Source: an uncultured Tenacibaculum sp.
GTDB lineage: Bacteria; Bacteroidota; Bacteroidia; Flavobacteriales; Flavobacteriaceae
Length of the DNA: 43,109 bases
Assembly (NCBI GenBank): GCA_937922085.1
Contig: CAKZVD010000073.1
Location: forward strand, 1-43,109
Direction of reading: 5' to 3'
A program made the translations under genes and the position numbers. This document shows, in pieces, positions 25,872-32,883 of the stretch. The notes beneath the pieces are model-generated. The model did not search any database, had not been told where the DNA came from, and saw nothing but the letters and a program-made list of their open reading frames with translations. Each line of letters begins with the position of its first letter. The stretch's first letter is position 1.

Positions 25872-27548
25872 TTATAATTCGGTATTAATTTTTTCTATGA
25901 GTTGATACGGAGTTATACCAGTATATTTCTTAAAAATTCGAGTAAAAGATTTTGCATTTTTATAACCTCCTATTTCACCAATTGCTTGCGTGGTATAAGC
26001 TCTTATTTTTTTATCAGTACTTAATATTTTTACAATATGATTTATTCGTAGATGATTGGTGTATTCACTAAAATTCATCTCTTTATATTCTTTTATTACT
26101 TTTGATAAATAGGTTGTGTTTGTACCAATCTTTTTAGCAGCATTATACAAATTAAATTCATCTTTTAAGAAGTATAAATTGTTTTCAATTTTTAAAAGTC
26201 CTTTAATAATTTCTTGATGTTGTTTATCATTAATACTAATATTTTTACTGGTTTCTTTATTATTTGCACTTAAAAGAAGATTTTCTAATCGTTGTTTTGT
26301 TTTTTTCTTTTCTTTAGTATTTCTTAATATAAAAAACATATTTACTAGTAAAAACAGGATCAATAATGAGATAATAACACTATAATGTTCATTCTTGCTT
26401 GAAAGTTTTTTTATTCTTTTTTCTAAATCATTAACCTGAATTAGGTTTGTTATATTCATTTTTTGTTGTTGTTCATTTTCAGAAGCAATTGAAAATATTT
26501 TTTTATATTTTTTGAAATAATATCTGGCAGAATCAATATTTCCTTCTTCTAAATATATTTGTGAAATGTAATTGTGGGCATTAACAAAATTAGAATTAAT
26601 ATCGTCATTCTTCTTAATTTTAAATAATTCAATAAAATTTTGTTTTGCTTTATTTAAGTTGCCAGAATTAAAATAGTTGACACCTAAATTATAATGTGTT
26701 CTATAGAGATACGATTGTGATTTTTTTTCTTTGAAATACAACAACGTTTTTTCAAAAAAACTAGTTGCTTGCTTATATTTCTTTCTTAAGCTATAGGTAG
26801 TACCTAAAGAGAAATTTAATTCAGCTTTCTTATAATTACTAAGTTTAAAATTTTTATCCTTAAGAATATTGTTAAAACAATATAAAGAAGAATCCATATA
26901 GACTAAATTTTCATCTTTTTCTTGATAAATAGTATTATACAAGTTTCCTAGGTTTGATACTATTTTAAATCGTCTTTGATAATATTTTTTCCCTAATTTA
27001 TGCTTGTACTCTTCTAAAAAGTTGAGCGTAGCTTTAAATTTAGTAACAGCTTTGTCAAGTTCATCAATATCTTGATAAATTAAACCAATATTCGATTGAA
27101 TCTTCACTATTCTCTCAATATCATTAGATTTTTTAGCTATCGTTTCAGCTTTTAAATAATATCTTAATGCCTGTTCCGATTTTTTTCTTCTTTTATTCGT
27201 ATTTCCTAAGAGTATGTATATATCAAATAAAATAGCATAATTTTTAGGAGACTCTACAATTTTAGGTAGGTATTTATGAATACTATCTTTAAAGAACTGT
27301 TGAGTAACTTTTTTTTTCTCTATTGTTTTTAAATATTCGGTAGCAGCATAACCATAAGTCTTGTAGGGTGTATTGTTTGATATAATTAGCGTATCCATAT
27401 AAAGTAATACACTATCTATACCTATGTGATTACGTAGTTTAAACTTTTGTTTATTCGCTTCTAATTTATTGTTTTCAATTTCTATGTTCTGAGAGTAAAT
27501 ACAAAAACATGAAAATAGCATAAGAGTAGTTAGGTAATGTTTTCGCAT
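25872..27548 (-). CDS. TPR-transmembrane-AraC family regulator
   Basis: 558 residues. Signal peptide (MRKHYLTTLMLFSCFCIYSQ), a helical TPR region (about 80-380, e.g. YYLKAETIAKKSNDIERIVKIQSNIGLIYQDI), one membrane helix at 390-409, then a cytoplasmic linker and an AraC-type HTH at about 465-555 (FNLYNAAKKIGTNTTYLSKVIKEY, GGYKNAKSFTRIFKKYTGITP). This one-protein sensor layout is common in Flavobacteriia and should sense an extracytoplasmic peptide or metabolite and act on DNA from the membrane. Its closeness to four small peptide genes makes them plausible targets or ligands, an inference only. Confidence 0.88.
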   Translation of the reverse strand: MRKHYLTTLMLFSCFCIYSQNIEIENNKLEANKQKFKLRNHIGIDSVLLYMDTLIISNNTPYKTYGYAATEYLKTIEKKKVTQQFFKDSIHKYLPKIVESPKNYAILFDIYILLGNTNKRRKKSEQALRYYLKAETIAKKSNDIERIVKIQSNIGLIYQDIDELDKAVTKFKATLNFLEEYKHKLGKKYYQRRFKIVSNLGNLYNTIYQEKDENLVYMDSSLYCFNNILKDKNFKLSNYKKAELNFSLGTTYSLRKKYKQATSFFEKTLLYFKEKKSQSYLYRTHYNLGVNYFNSGNLNKAKQNFIELFKIKKNDDINSNFVNAHNYISQIYLEEGNIDSARYYFKKYKKIFSIASENEQQQKMNITNLIQVNDLEKRIKKLSSKNEHYSVIISLLILFLLVNMFFILRNTKEKKKTKQRLENLLLSANNKETSKNISINDKQHQEIIKGLLKIENNLYFLKDEFNLYNAAKKIGTNTTYLSKVIKEYKEMNFSEYTNHLRINHIVKILSTDKKIRAYTTQAIGEIGGYKNAKSFTRIFKKYTGITPYQLIEKINTEL

Positions 27549-27757
27549 AGTCTTTTACTATATTTTTTTGAGAAGACAATCAAATGTATAAAAAATGTTT
27601 AAAAATGTCACTACTAATTTTAAGCTGTAAAAAAGTAGTATTAACTAGCTTACTAAGAATTTGTTTTTTTATCTTTGCCATCCGTATTTTTTGAGAAAAA
27701 GAATGTTCTAAGAGAATGCTTTAAAAATGTAAAAAAGATTGTATTTAAATATTAATA

Positions 27758-27765
27758 TAACTTTG
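27758..27765 (+). promoter_or_regulatory. candidate ssrA promoter box (TAnnTTTG)
   Basis: TAACTTTG matches the Bacteroidota -7 consensus and lies about 30 bp before the tmRNA 5' end, with a TTG at 27739-27741 as a weak -33. A second box TATCTTTG at 27670-27677 could drive a longer precursor. The AraC-TPR gene diverges from here, so the 247-bp gap serves both. Confidence 0.5.
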
Positions 27766-27795
27766 AGCATTATTTTTTTAATTCTTTGACATAAT

Positions 27796-28190
27796 GGGGA
27801 CGACTGGTTTTGACAGCAAGACTAGTAAAAATGTAAGCATACCGAGGACTGAAATGATGCTCGTAAAACTTATTTCAACAATTTAAACGGTGAAAATAAC
27901 TTCGCTTTAGCTGCTTAATAATCTGAATTATAGTAAGATTCTAGCCTCGGCACACTAGGTGTGCAAGCTTTATGCCCACGAAAAGCCTTGGTTTACGGCG
28001 TTTCATTTTTGGGTATCGTAAAAGTAAACATAGAAAACTTAGAGCTTCGATAGGTTTTTGAAACTAAAGAAGATAAGTTAAAATTAGGCGGTTTTTGGTC
28101 AGATTTTAAACGAAAATTAAACAAAAACTAAGTATGTAGAAAGCTTTTAAGCTACTTGTTTGGACCCGAGTTCGATTCTCGGCGTCTCCA
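27796..28190 (+). ncRNA. ssrA: tmRNA (ssrA)
   Basis: 395 nt. The 5' end GGGGACG-ACTGGTTTTGACAG pairs with the 3' end CGTCTCC-A (28183-28190; one G-U pair) to form the acceptor stem, and the T arm is GAGTTCGATTCTC. The tag frame at 27889-27915 encodes GENNFALAA followed by TAA TAA, the tag expected for Flavobacteriia. CCA is not encoded. It rescues stalled ribosomes with SmpB (not in this window). Its 3' end is the attachment site for two tandem integrative elements, yet the mature RNA sequence is intact because the elements supply the same 3' bases. Confidence 0.97.
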
Positions 28191-28191
28191 C
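28177..28191. other. attachment core, copy 1 (end of ssrA)
   Basis: TCTCGGCGTCTCCAC, made of the T-stem and acceptor 3' strands of tmRNA plus one base. The same 15 bp recur at 34426-34440, and 13 of them at 40045-40057. This is attL of element 1. Confidence 0.88.
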
Positions 28192-28199
28192 TTTTAAAC

Positions 28200-28232
28200 A
28201 ACCTAACTAATTAATTGTTAATTAGTTAGGTT
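28200..28232 (+). terminator. element-borne terminator directly after ssrA
   Basis: Perfect 15-bp stem AACCTAACTAATTAA / TTAATTAGTTAGGTT with a 3-nt loop, then TTATTTT. It begins 10 bp after the tmRNA 3' end. It is element DNA, since the native terminator lies at 40062-40093, so it should terminate ssrA in the integrated state. Confidence 0.85.
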
Positions 28233-28237
28233 TTATT

Positions 28238-28260
28238 TTAGTCTGCATTTAGACTATTTT
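28238..28260. other. recombinase arm-type site, element 1 left
   Basis: TTAGTCTGCATTTAG followed by ACTATTTT; a direct repeat with 21 of 23 matches to 34268-34290 at the other end. It lies 46 bp inside attachment core copy 1. Confidence 0.65.
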
Positions 28261-28355
28261 GTTAAAATTACTTAATTTCTCCATTGTTTCTTTTTGTCAA
28301 CAAAATATAGTTTTTGGCATGAAACTATATAAATCATGCTTCAACATTTTTCAAC

Positions 28356-28388
28356 AAAAAAACCTCAACTAATTTAAGGGTTAAGGTT
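28356..28388 (-). terminator. terminator of the element 1 cargo operon
   Basis: Arms AACCTCAAC (28361-28369) and GTTAAGGTT (28380-28388), one mismatch, with a 7-A run (28356-28362) that reads as a U tract leftward. It lies about 70 bp beyond the stop of the last cargo gene. Interestingly its arms resemble the native ssrA terminator at 40062. Confidence 0.65.
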
Positions 28389-28456
28389 TTATTTCTATGT
28401 GTCATTTTTCTTTACGTACAGGTCAAAAATGGAATTTTAGGACACTATAAAAAGAA

Positions 28457-29038
28457 CTATTGAATTGAGTATTTTAGACAAGTTATTGTTCTCATAAAAT
28501 CTTCACTTTGTTTTTTTGTAAACGTTTTTTCGACGTGACCTTTAGAAGTTTCTATCCTCATAATTTCTATTTCTTTACTCATTAATTGGTTTAGTTGTTG
28601 TTCTTTACCAAAATTACCCCCAAAGTAGGCGTAAAAAGTTGACTTACAATTGAATTTTCCATTATGTGGTAATGATAACCTTGAACCATTCCTAAATAAA
28701 ACGTACATTCTGTCATCTTTATCAATACACCTTCCCGAACCAACTGTATTAATACTTAAAATTATAGTTTCAGAACTTAACATCATAAAAATGCCAAAAC
28801 CGTATTTTCCACTGTCAGAGATAACCAATTTCCTTTTAGACCCTGTATTTGAAATTCCAGTAACCTTATCGTATTCCGTTTTTATATAATTCTTGCAATC
28901 ATAGTCTAGTAATGATTTCAAATCTTCAATTTCCTCTACATCTTCAATTTCTTCATCGAAGTTTTTATCAATTATTTCTTGTGAATATATTACTGAAGAA
29001 AATAATAGTAATAGAATTGTTTTCTTAATATTTTTCAT
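28457..29038 (-). CDS. secreted hypothetical cargo protein of element 1
   Basis: 193 residues with signal peptide (MKNIKKTILLLLFSSVIYSQ), an acidic stretch (FDEEIEDVEEIEDLKS), then a beta-rich domain: GYGFG-like GKYGFGIFMMLSSETIILSINTVGSGRCIDKDDRMYVLF. Four cysteines could form disulfides. No family recognised. It begins 2 bp after the stop of the preceding secreted gene, so they are one operon, presumably working together outside the cytoplasm. It is cargo rather than a mobility gene. Confidence 0.75.
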   Translation of the reverse strand: MKNIKKTILLLLFSSVIYSQEIIDKNFDEEIEDVEEIEDLKSLLDYDCKNYIKTEYDKVTGISNTGSKRKLVISDSGKYGFGIFMMLSSETIILSINTVGSGRCIDKDDRMYVLFRNGSRLSLPHNGKFNCKSTFYAYFGGNFGKEQQLNQLMSKEIEIMRIETSKGHVEKTFTKKQSEDFMRTITCLKYSIQ

Positions 29039-29040
29039 AT

Positions 29041-29667
29041 CTAAAATTGTTGTTTAACTCCAGTTGCTTTACAAAGTTGATTATATGCTTTTATTAATGC
29101 TTTAAAGTGTTTTTTTAATCTTTTAGTTCCTTTTGGTACTTTAACATCAACGTATTGGTTTTTATCATTATCAATATATCTTACCACTAACCCAGTTTCC
29201 TTGTTATCTATTACATATCGGATAAGTTTTTCTGCTTCTCCAATTGCTTCAATGTCCGAAACTTCATTTACACCTACTCCGATAGTATTCCTTGTTGTCT
29301 CTTTATCTTTTATCTTAAAAACAATTCCTTTTCCTTGTCGTATTTCTTTTCGAGTGCCTAAAAGATAACTTACTTCATCAAAAAAAATCCAATTTTTATC
29401 AAAGTAATTATTTACCAAACGTATTGGCATTATTACTTGTTTACCGTCAACCATCTTAGCACCAAAGTAAATTTGAATATTTTTAACCGAATTAGCATTT
29501 ACAGTAAAATCTTTACTTACAAGAGGGGTTGGTTTTGATTTTACCCATGAAATTTTTTCGTGATAATCATTGGTCATTAACACACCTTTTAGTTTCACTT
29601 TCTGTTGGCTAAAAAGGGAGGTGCTCAATAAAGTTGTTATTAAAAATAAGAATCTTAATTTTTTCAT
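29041..29667 (-). CDS. secreted hypothetical cargo protein of element 1
   Basis: 208 residues from ATG 29667, which opens a signal peptide (MKKLRFLFLITTLLSTSLFSQQ); an in-frame ATG at 29697 is less likely. Beta-rich body (KLKGVLMTNDYHEKISWVKS, IRLVNNYFDKNWIFFDEVSYLLG) and a Lys-rich helical C-terminus (GTKRLKKHFKALIKAYNQLCKATG). No family recognised. It forms a two-gene unit with the following secreted protein, downstream of the rep gene but separated from it by the structured block at 29724-29984. Confidence 0.75.
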   Translation of the reverse strand: MKKLRFLFLITTLLSTSLFSQQKVKLKGVLMTNDYHEKISWVKSKPTPLVSKDFTVNANSVKNIQIYFGAKMVDGKQVIMPIRLVNNYFDKNWIFFDEVSYLLGTRKEIRQGKGIVFKIKDKETTRNTIGVGVNEVSDIEAIGEAEKLIRYVIDNKETGLVVRYIDNDKNQYVDVKVPKGTKRLKKHFKALIKAYNQLCKATGVKQQF

Positions 29668-29723
29668 TGTTAAAATTTTAAGTAACACCAGTCCCAAGAG
29701 TTGTTTTTAATTAAAAAAAAGAA

Positions 29724-29853
29724 GCGTGGGTACTGAATCCTATTCTCTTAAAGGTATCGCCAGAAACCCACAGTCAAACAGAAACAGCCCACGCCCAAAC
29801 GGACGTAGACGTTAATCTGTATTTTATGACTGTTTATAGTTGAAACTGGCGAT
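29724..29853. other. strongly structured block in element 1 (origin or RNA candidate)
   Basis: A nested hairpin of three colinear stems: ATCGCCAG (29756-29763) with CTGGCGAT (29846-29853), ACAGTCA (29770-29776) with TGACTGT (29827-29833), and ACAGA (29778-29782) with TCTGT (29816-29820). GCGTGGG (29724-29730) can also pair with CCCACGC in the apical region (29788-29794), giving a pseudoknot. The block is clearly richer in G+C than its surroundings and encodes no convincing protein. It could be a replication origin, a packaging signal or a structured RNA. Confidence 0.55.
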
Positions 29854-29932
29854 TTCTTAAAACAAAATACGATTACGCTACTTAATATTTTATATGTCTT
29901 GTACCTTATCGGTTCATAGTTCAAATATAATA

Positions 29933-29984
29933 TTTTACAAATAGCAAAACACCTCGCGCGCGCGTAATTGTAAAATTTGTAAAA
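29933..29984. other. inverted repeat with a (CG)5 tract, candidate origin or rep terminator
   Basis: Arms TTTTACAAAT (29933-29942) and ATTTGTAAAA (29975-29984) flank CGCGCGCGCG (29955-29964), a striking alternating tract in a ~30 percent GC region. It lies 50 bp beyond the rep stop codon. Rolling-circle origins are often hairpins near rep; it could equally be the rep terminator. Confidence 0.5.
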
Positions 29985-30034
29985 AAACAACTATATATAA
30001 ACCGATTTATTGAGAGTTCTTTTTTTTGATTTTA

Positions 30035-31342
30035 CTAAGGGAATGGTATTTCAAATTGATTAGTATAAATTTTTCTATTGTAACCTGAATTACGAAATAC
30101 CTGTTTATTATAGACTTTATTTCGTATTTGTTTTGCTAAATGAGTAATTATATTACTTTCATATTTAGTATGATTTGAATTACAGTTTTTAAGTAGTATA
30201 CTGCATAATTCAGAAAACTTTTGTTCGTCATATTTTTTTAGGTGTCTTAATGTTTTTGTTTTAATATATTTCGATCCATTATTTTCCTTATTCAAACCTA
30301 TTCCAGTAACGATACAATTTTTAATTTCCAATTGGTGTGTGCCAATTCCAATTATATATACGTCTGAAATTGCACCCTTTTTTGACGTATTGTTATGTGT
30401 GGAAATTGCACCCTTTTTTAATAACTCTTTTAATTTATTGCCTACTATAATATTCAGTTGTGTATGAATATTGTTTCCTGTTTTGTTTAATAATCTCTGA
30501 TAATCAACTTTTTTTTTATTAAATAAATTTCTACTCCCTTGTAAAGACTTAACCCATTTAATAGTGTTTAGGTATTCGTTTAATTTTAAAAGTTCTTTAT
30601 TAGTTAAGTTTAGTCCTTTATTGTTAATATCTAATATCAATACTTTCTTAAACTCTAATTTAACAACATTGGCTAATGTGTTATAGGTTTCTATTTTTAA
30701 TAAATCTGCGTAGTTGTATATGCCTAATGCTTTGATGTATTTACGCTCTTTACTTTTTATCTCAAATCTAAAAGTATTAATATCGGTATGGTCCAGGAAC
30801 TGTAAACCTTTTGCATAAAACTTTATCTGTTTGTATTTATTTGCTTTTCCGTTTTTATGATGTTTAAAACTAATCTTACTAAATTTTAGACTATCACTTG
30901 AATTTATAAACTCGTTTTTTTCGTGGTATATAGCAGAAAGAATTAAATCTCTACAATCTATTGGACTAAGAGCATTTATACCGAACTCTATATTTAGGAT
31001 GGTTAATTTATCTGCTGGTAAGTTAAAGAGTTCTTTAATTTCAGTTAAGGTGTTAATACAGTTTAATACCGTAAAATCATTTGCATTGTGTAGGTTATTA
31101 TTAAAATAATAATGTGGTTTAATTAGTATTTCTAACTTGGTAAAAACCTCATCTTTTGTAAAAAAACAGAATAGTATTTCCTTATAAATTTTTATATGTG
31201 TTGCTTGCTTTGTTGCATTGGTTTCTTTGTTTAAATTATTTCTAAAGTTTTGATTTTTAGAATACATTCTTAACAAAGGATTGTTGTATAGTTTTTTAGC
31301 GTATTTAGTATCTGAACACAATACTTTTAAATAATCTAACAT
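30035..31342 (-). CDS. gene-II-like rolling-circle replication protein, element 1
   Basis: 435 residues from ATG 31342 (MLDYLKVLCSD), chosen because the element 2 homologue starts MIDYIKMYVKN; an ATG 36 bp upstream is not supported. Family-like blocks: NLHNANDF, LPADKLTILNIEFGINA, and IKFYAKGLQFLDHTDINTFRFEIKSKERKYIKALGIYNYADLL, which resemble phage/plasmid gene II (CRI/X type) replication initiators (EFGVN; YxKGxQ; RxExK; GIxTLADL). Assignment rests on these motifs, not on a search. Identity to the element 2 copy is low, so the two elements diverged long ago. It has its own operator and is preceded by a terminator. Confidence 0.68.
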   Translation of the reverse strand: MLDYLKVLCSDTKYAKKLYNNPLLRMYSKNQNFRNNLNKETNATKQATHIKIYKEILFCFFTKDEVFTKLEILIKPHYYFNNNLHNANDFTVLNCINTLTEIKELFNLPADKLTILNIEFGINALSPIDCRDLILSAIYHEKNEFINSSDSLKFSKISFKHHKNGKANKYKQIKFYAKGLQFLDHTDINTFRFEIKSKERKYIKALGIYNYADLLKIETYNTLANVVKLEFKKVLILDINNKGLNLTNKELLKLNEYLNTIKWVKSLQGSRNLFNKKKVDYQRLLNKTGNNIHTQLNIIVGNKLKELLKKGAISTHNNTSKKGAISDVYIIGIGTHQLEIKNCIVTGIGLNKENNGSKYIKTKTLRHLKKYDEQKFSELCSILLKNCNSNHTKYESNIITHLAKQIRNKVYNKQVFRNSGYNRKIYTNQFEIPFP

Positions 31343-31356
31343 AAATAGTATCTTTG

Positions 31357-31388
31357 TGTTAGGTATGCGTTGCCACAATTACCTAACA
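31357..31388. promoter_or_regulatory. palindromic operator upstream of rep, element 1
   Basis: TGTTAGGTA (31357-31365) and TACCTAACA (31380-31388) are perfect 9-bp inverted arms 14 bp apart, ending 14 bp before the rep ATG. Position suits binding by the element's HTH protein or by Rep itself. Confidence 0.5.
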
Positions 31389-31400
31389 TTTGAATAAAAC

Positions 31401-31427
31401 AAAAGAGGGATTGAACACCCCTCTTTT
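31401..31427 (-). terminator. terminator between the 123-aa gene and rep
   Basis: Arms AAAAGAGGG (31401-31409) and CCCTCTTTT (31419-31427), flanked by AAAC/GTTT so the pairing extends further. It lies just past the stop at 31433 and separates the int-xis-like transcript from rep. Confidence 0.75.
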
Positions 31428-31432
31428 TGTTT

Positions 31433-31804
31433 CTATAAATTGGTAATTAATGGTGCTATATTTCTTGTGAAGTAATTTTCATAATAGTAAACGTTAAGCG
31501 TATCACTATTATCTTTAAAAACAAACAGAATCAAGTCTTTAAAACGTCCTCGACACCCCCAATAGATGTTTTCTTTATTAGTAGTAAACAAACCTGTTAA
31601 ACGGGGTGTAATCCATTTGTTACACTTTCTTTCTTGACACCAGTACACTGGTTTTGATTTCGCAAAATCTCTACTCTCTGAAATATTGAGTTTATCAGTA
31701 ATTAAACGTGTTTTAGAGTGAGTAGATTGTAACTCGTAATGAACCGTAGTTTTAAAATACTTAGTTGCCTTGAACTCGTATTTAATTGGGTTTTGCGTTG
31801 CCAT
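31433..31804 (-). CDS. hypothetical protein, element 1
   Basis: 123 residues, basic and aromatic, with three cysteines in VYWCQERKCNKWITPRL and YWGCRGRFKDLILFVF that could bind a metal. No family recognised. It follows the HTH gene by 4 bp and occupies the slot between HTH and rep that a different 93-residue protein fills in element 2, so it may be an accessory replication or regulation factor. Confidence 0.65.
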   Translation of the reverse strand: MATQNPIKYEFKATKYFKTTVHYELQSTHSKTRLITDKLNISESRDFAKSKPVYWCQERKCNKWITPRLTGLFTTNKENIYWGCRGRFKDLILFVFKDNSDTLNVYYYENYFTRNIAPLITNL

Positions 31805-31808
31805 CGAA

Positions 31809-32087
31809 TTACTTGTTAAGTTTTACGATTGCATTTTCGATTTCTTTACGCTTATAATAAACCCTTGAACCTATACCGTAGGCTATTAACTTTCCTTGTT
31901 TTGTGTAGTTATGAATTGTTGATAAATCAACTTTTAAGAGGTTCGCCGTTTCTTGTCTACTAAGATATTCCGTAGGTATTTTAGGTTCAAAGTGTTTTTT
32001 TAAATCTTCTAATTGAGTTTTTACCCCCTCAATTATTGAGTTTTGTAATTGCTCTGGTGTTATTTGAATAAATTGTACTGATTGCAT
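31809..32087 (-). CDS. excisionase-family HTH protein, element 1
   Basis: 92 residues. N-terminal helical part, then a MerR/excisionase-type helix-turn-helix: YLSRQETANLLKVDLSTIHNYTKQGKLIAYGIGSRVYYKRKEIENAI, the standard HTH_17 layout with the wing GSRVYYK. Such proteins steer tyrosine recombinases or regulate element genes. The equivalent in element 2 is the gene at 37643-37954. A hairpin ATTGCG/CGCAAT lies just upstream at 32099-32118. Confidence 0.85.
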   Translation of the reverse strand: MQSVQFIQITPEQLQNSIIEGVKTQLEDLKKHFEPKIPTEYLSRQETANLLKVDLSTIHNYTKQGKLIAYGIGSRVYYKRKEIENAIVKLNK

Positions 32088-32161
32088 ATTTTATTATTAT
32101 TGCGTTATGCTTCGCAATTTCCAACCCATTCAATTCCGATTTTCCTCTCTTTTTTCCGAAA

Positions 32162-32839
32162 CTAAATATTATCTTCAACTTTCTTTTCAATTAGATTGTA
32201 ATTATTATCTCTATCAACAGAAAAACTTTTGTTATCAAACCCTTTTTTATTAGATATTTCATTGTAATCTTTTTCTTTAATAAATTCTTCTTTCAATAAG
32301 AATTGCGCAAATTCAAGATGTTTTATTTTGAAAATTCTTTCTTGTGATTTCAATTTCTGAAATAGAAAAGATAAATCTTTATATGGAGTTACTTTATGAT
32401 TATTAATAAATTCTTTGAAAATATTAAAACTGTTTGCACTTTGAAAAACTTTAGGATATGGGTTTTCATCTCTCGTAAATTTATTTAAAGCCTTTATCCT
32501 TTCACTATTCCATATAACGCCCATTATCCTCGTGCCAACATATTCATTTTTGGGGTCTATTTCTTTTTGATTACGTTGTGCTAATAATCTATTAGTTATT
32601 GTATCACTTGCATTTTTAATTTCATTATTTATATAAGTGACAAATTGTTCTTTTGTTAATATACTTTGTTTAATTTTAGCCTCAGCAATTATTTGATTTT
32701 CTATCCCCTCTTTTATTTTAGGTTTTAATTCACAATTTTCACATAACTCTGAGTATTTCGTTTTAAATTCTTGTTTACCACATTCACAATGATAAACCAC
32801 CATTTGTTTATTCGTCTTTGGGTTAATATATGATTTCAT
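32162..32839 (-). CDS. zinc-ribbon-like hypothetical protein, element 1
   Basis: 225 residues. The N-terminus has a four-cysteine pattern (HCECGKQEF and ELCENCEL), probably a zinc ribbon, followed by a largely helical, charged chain with no recognised domain (YVGTRIMGVIWNSERIKALNKF). It begins 44 bp after int and has no counterpart in element 2, where a 564-bp gene-free gap occupies this position. It may be a host-interaction or cargo gene. Confidence 0.65.
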   Translation of the reverse strand: MKSYINPKTNKQMVVYHCECGKQEFKTKYSELCENCELKPKIKEGIENQIIAEAKIKQSILTKEQFVTYINNEIKNASDTITNRLLAQRNQKEIDPKNEYVGTRIMGVIWNSERIKALNKFTRDENPYPKVFQSANSFNIFKEFINNHKVTPYKDLSFLFQKLKSQERIFKIKHLEFAQFLLKEEFIKEKDYNEISNKKGFDNKSFSVDRDNNYNLIEKKVEDNI

Positions 32840-32883
32840 TGATATGTAGTTTTCTTGTTTTAATAGATAGTATTTTTAAAATC

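Noticed and set aside
29748..29990. 80-codon frame on the minus strand across the structured block
   Set aside because: The translation has no domain or signal and simply reads through the hairpins and the CG tract; the region is better explained as a structured non-coding block.
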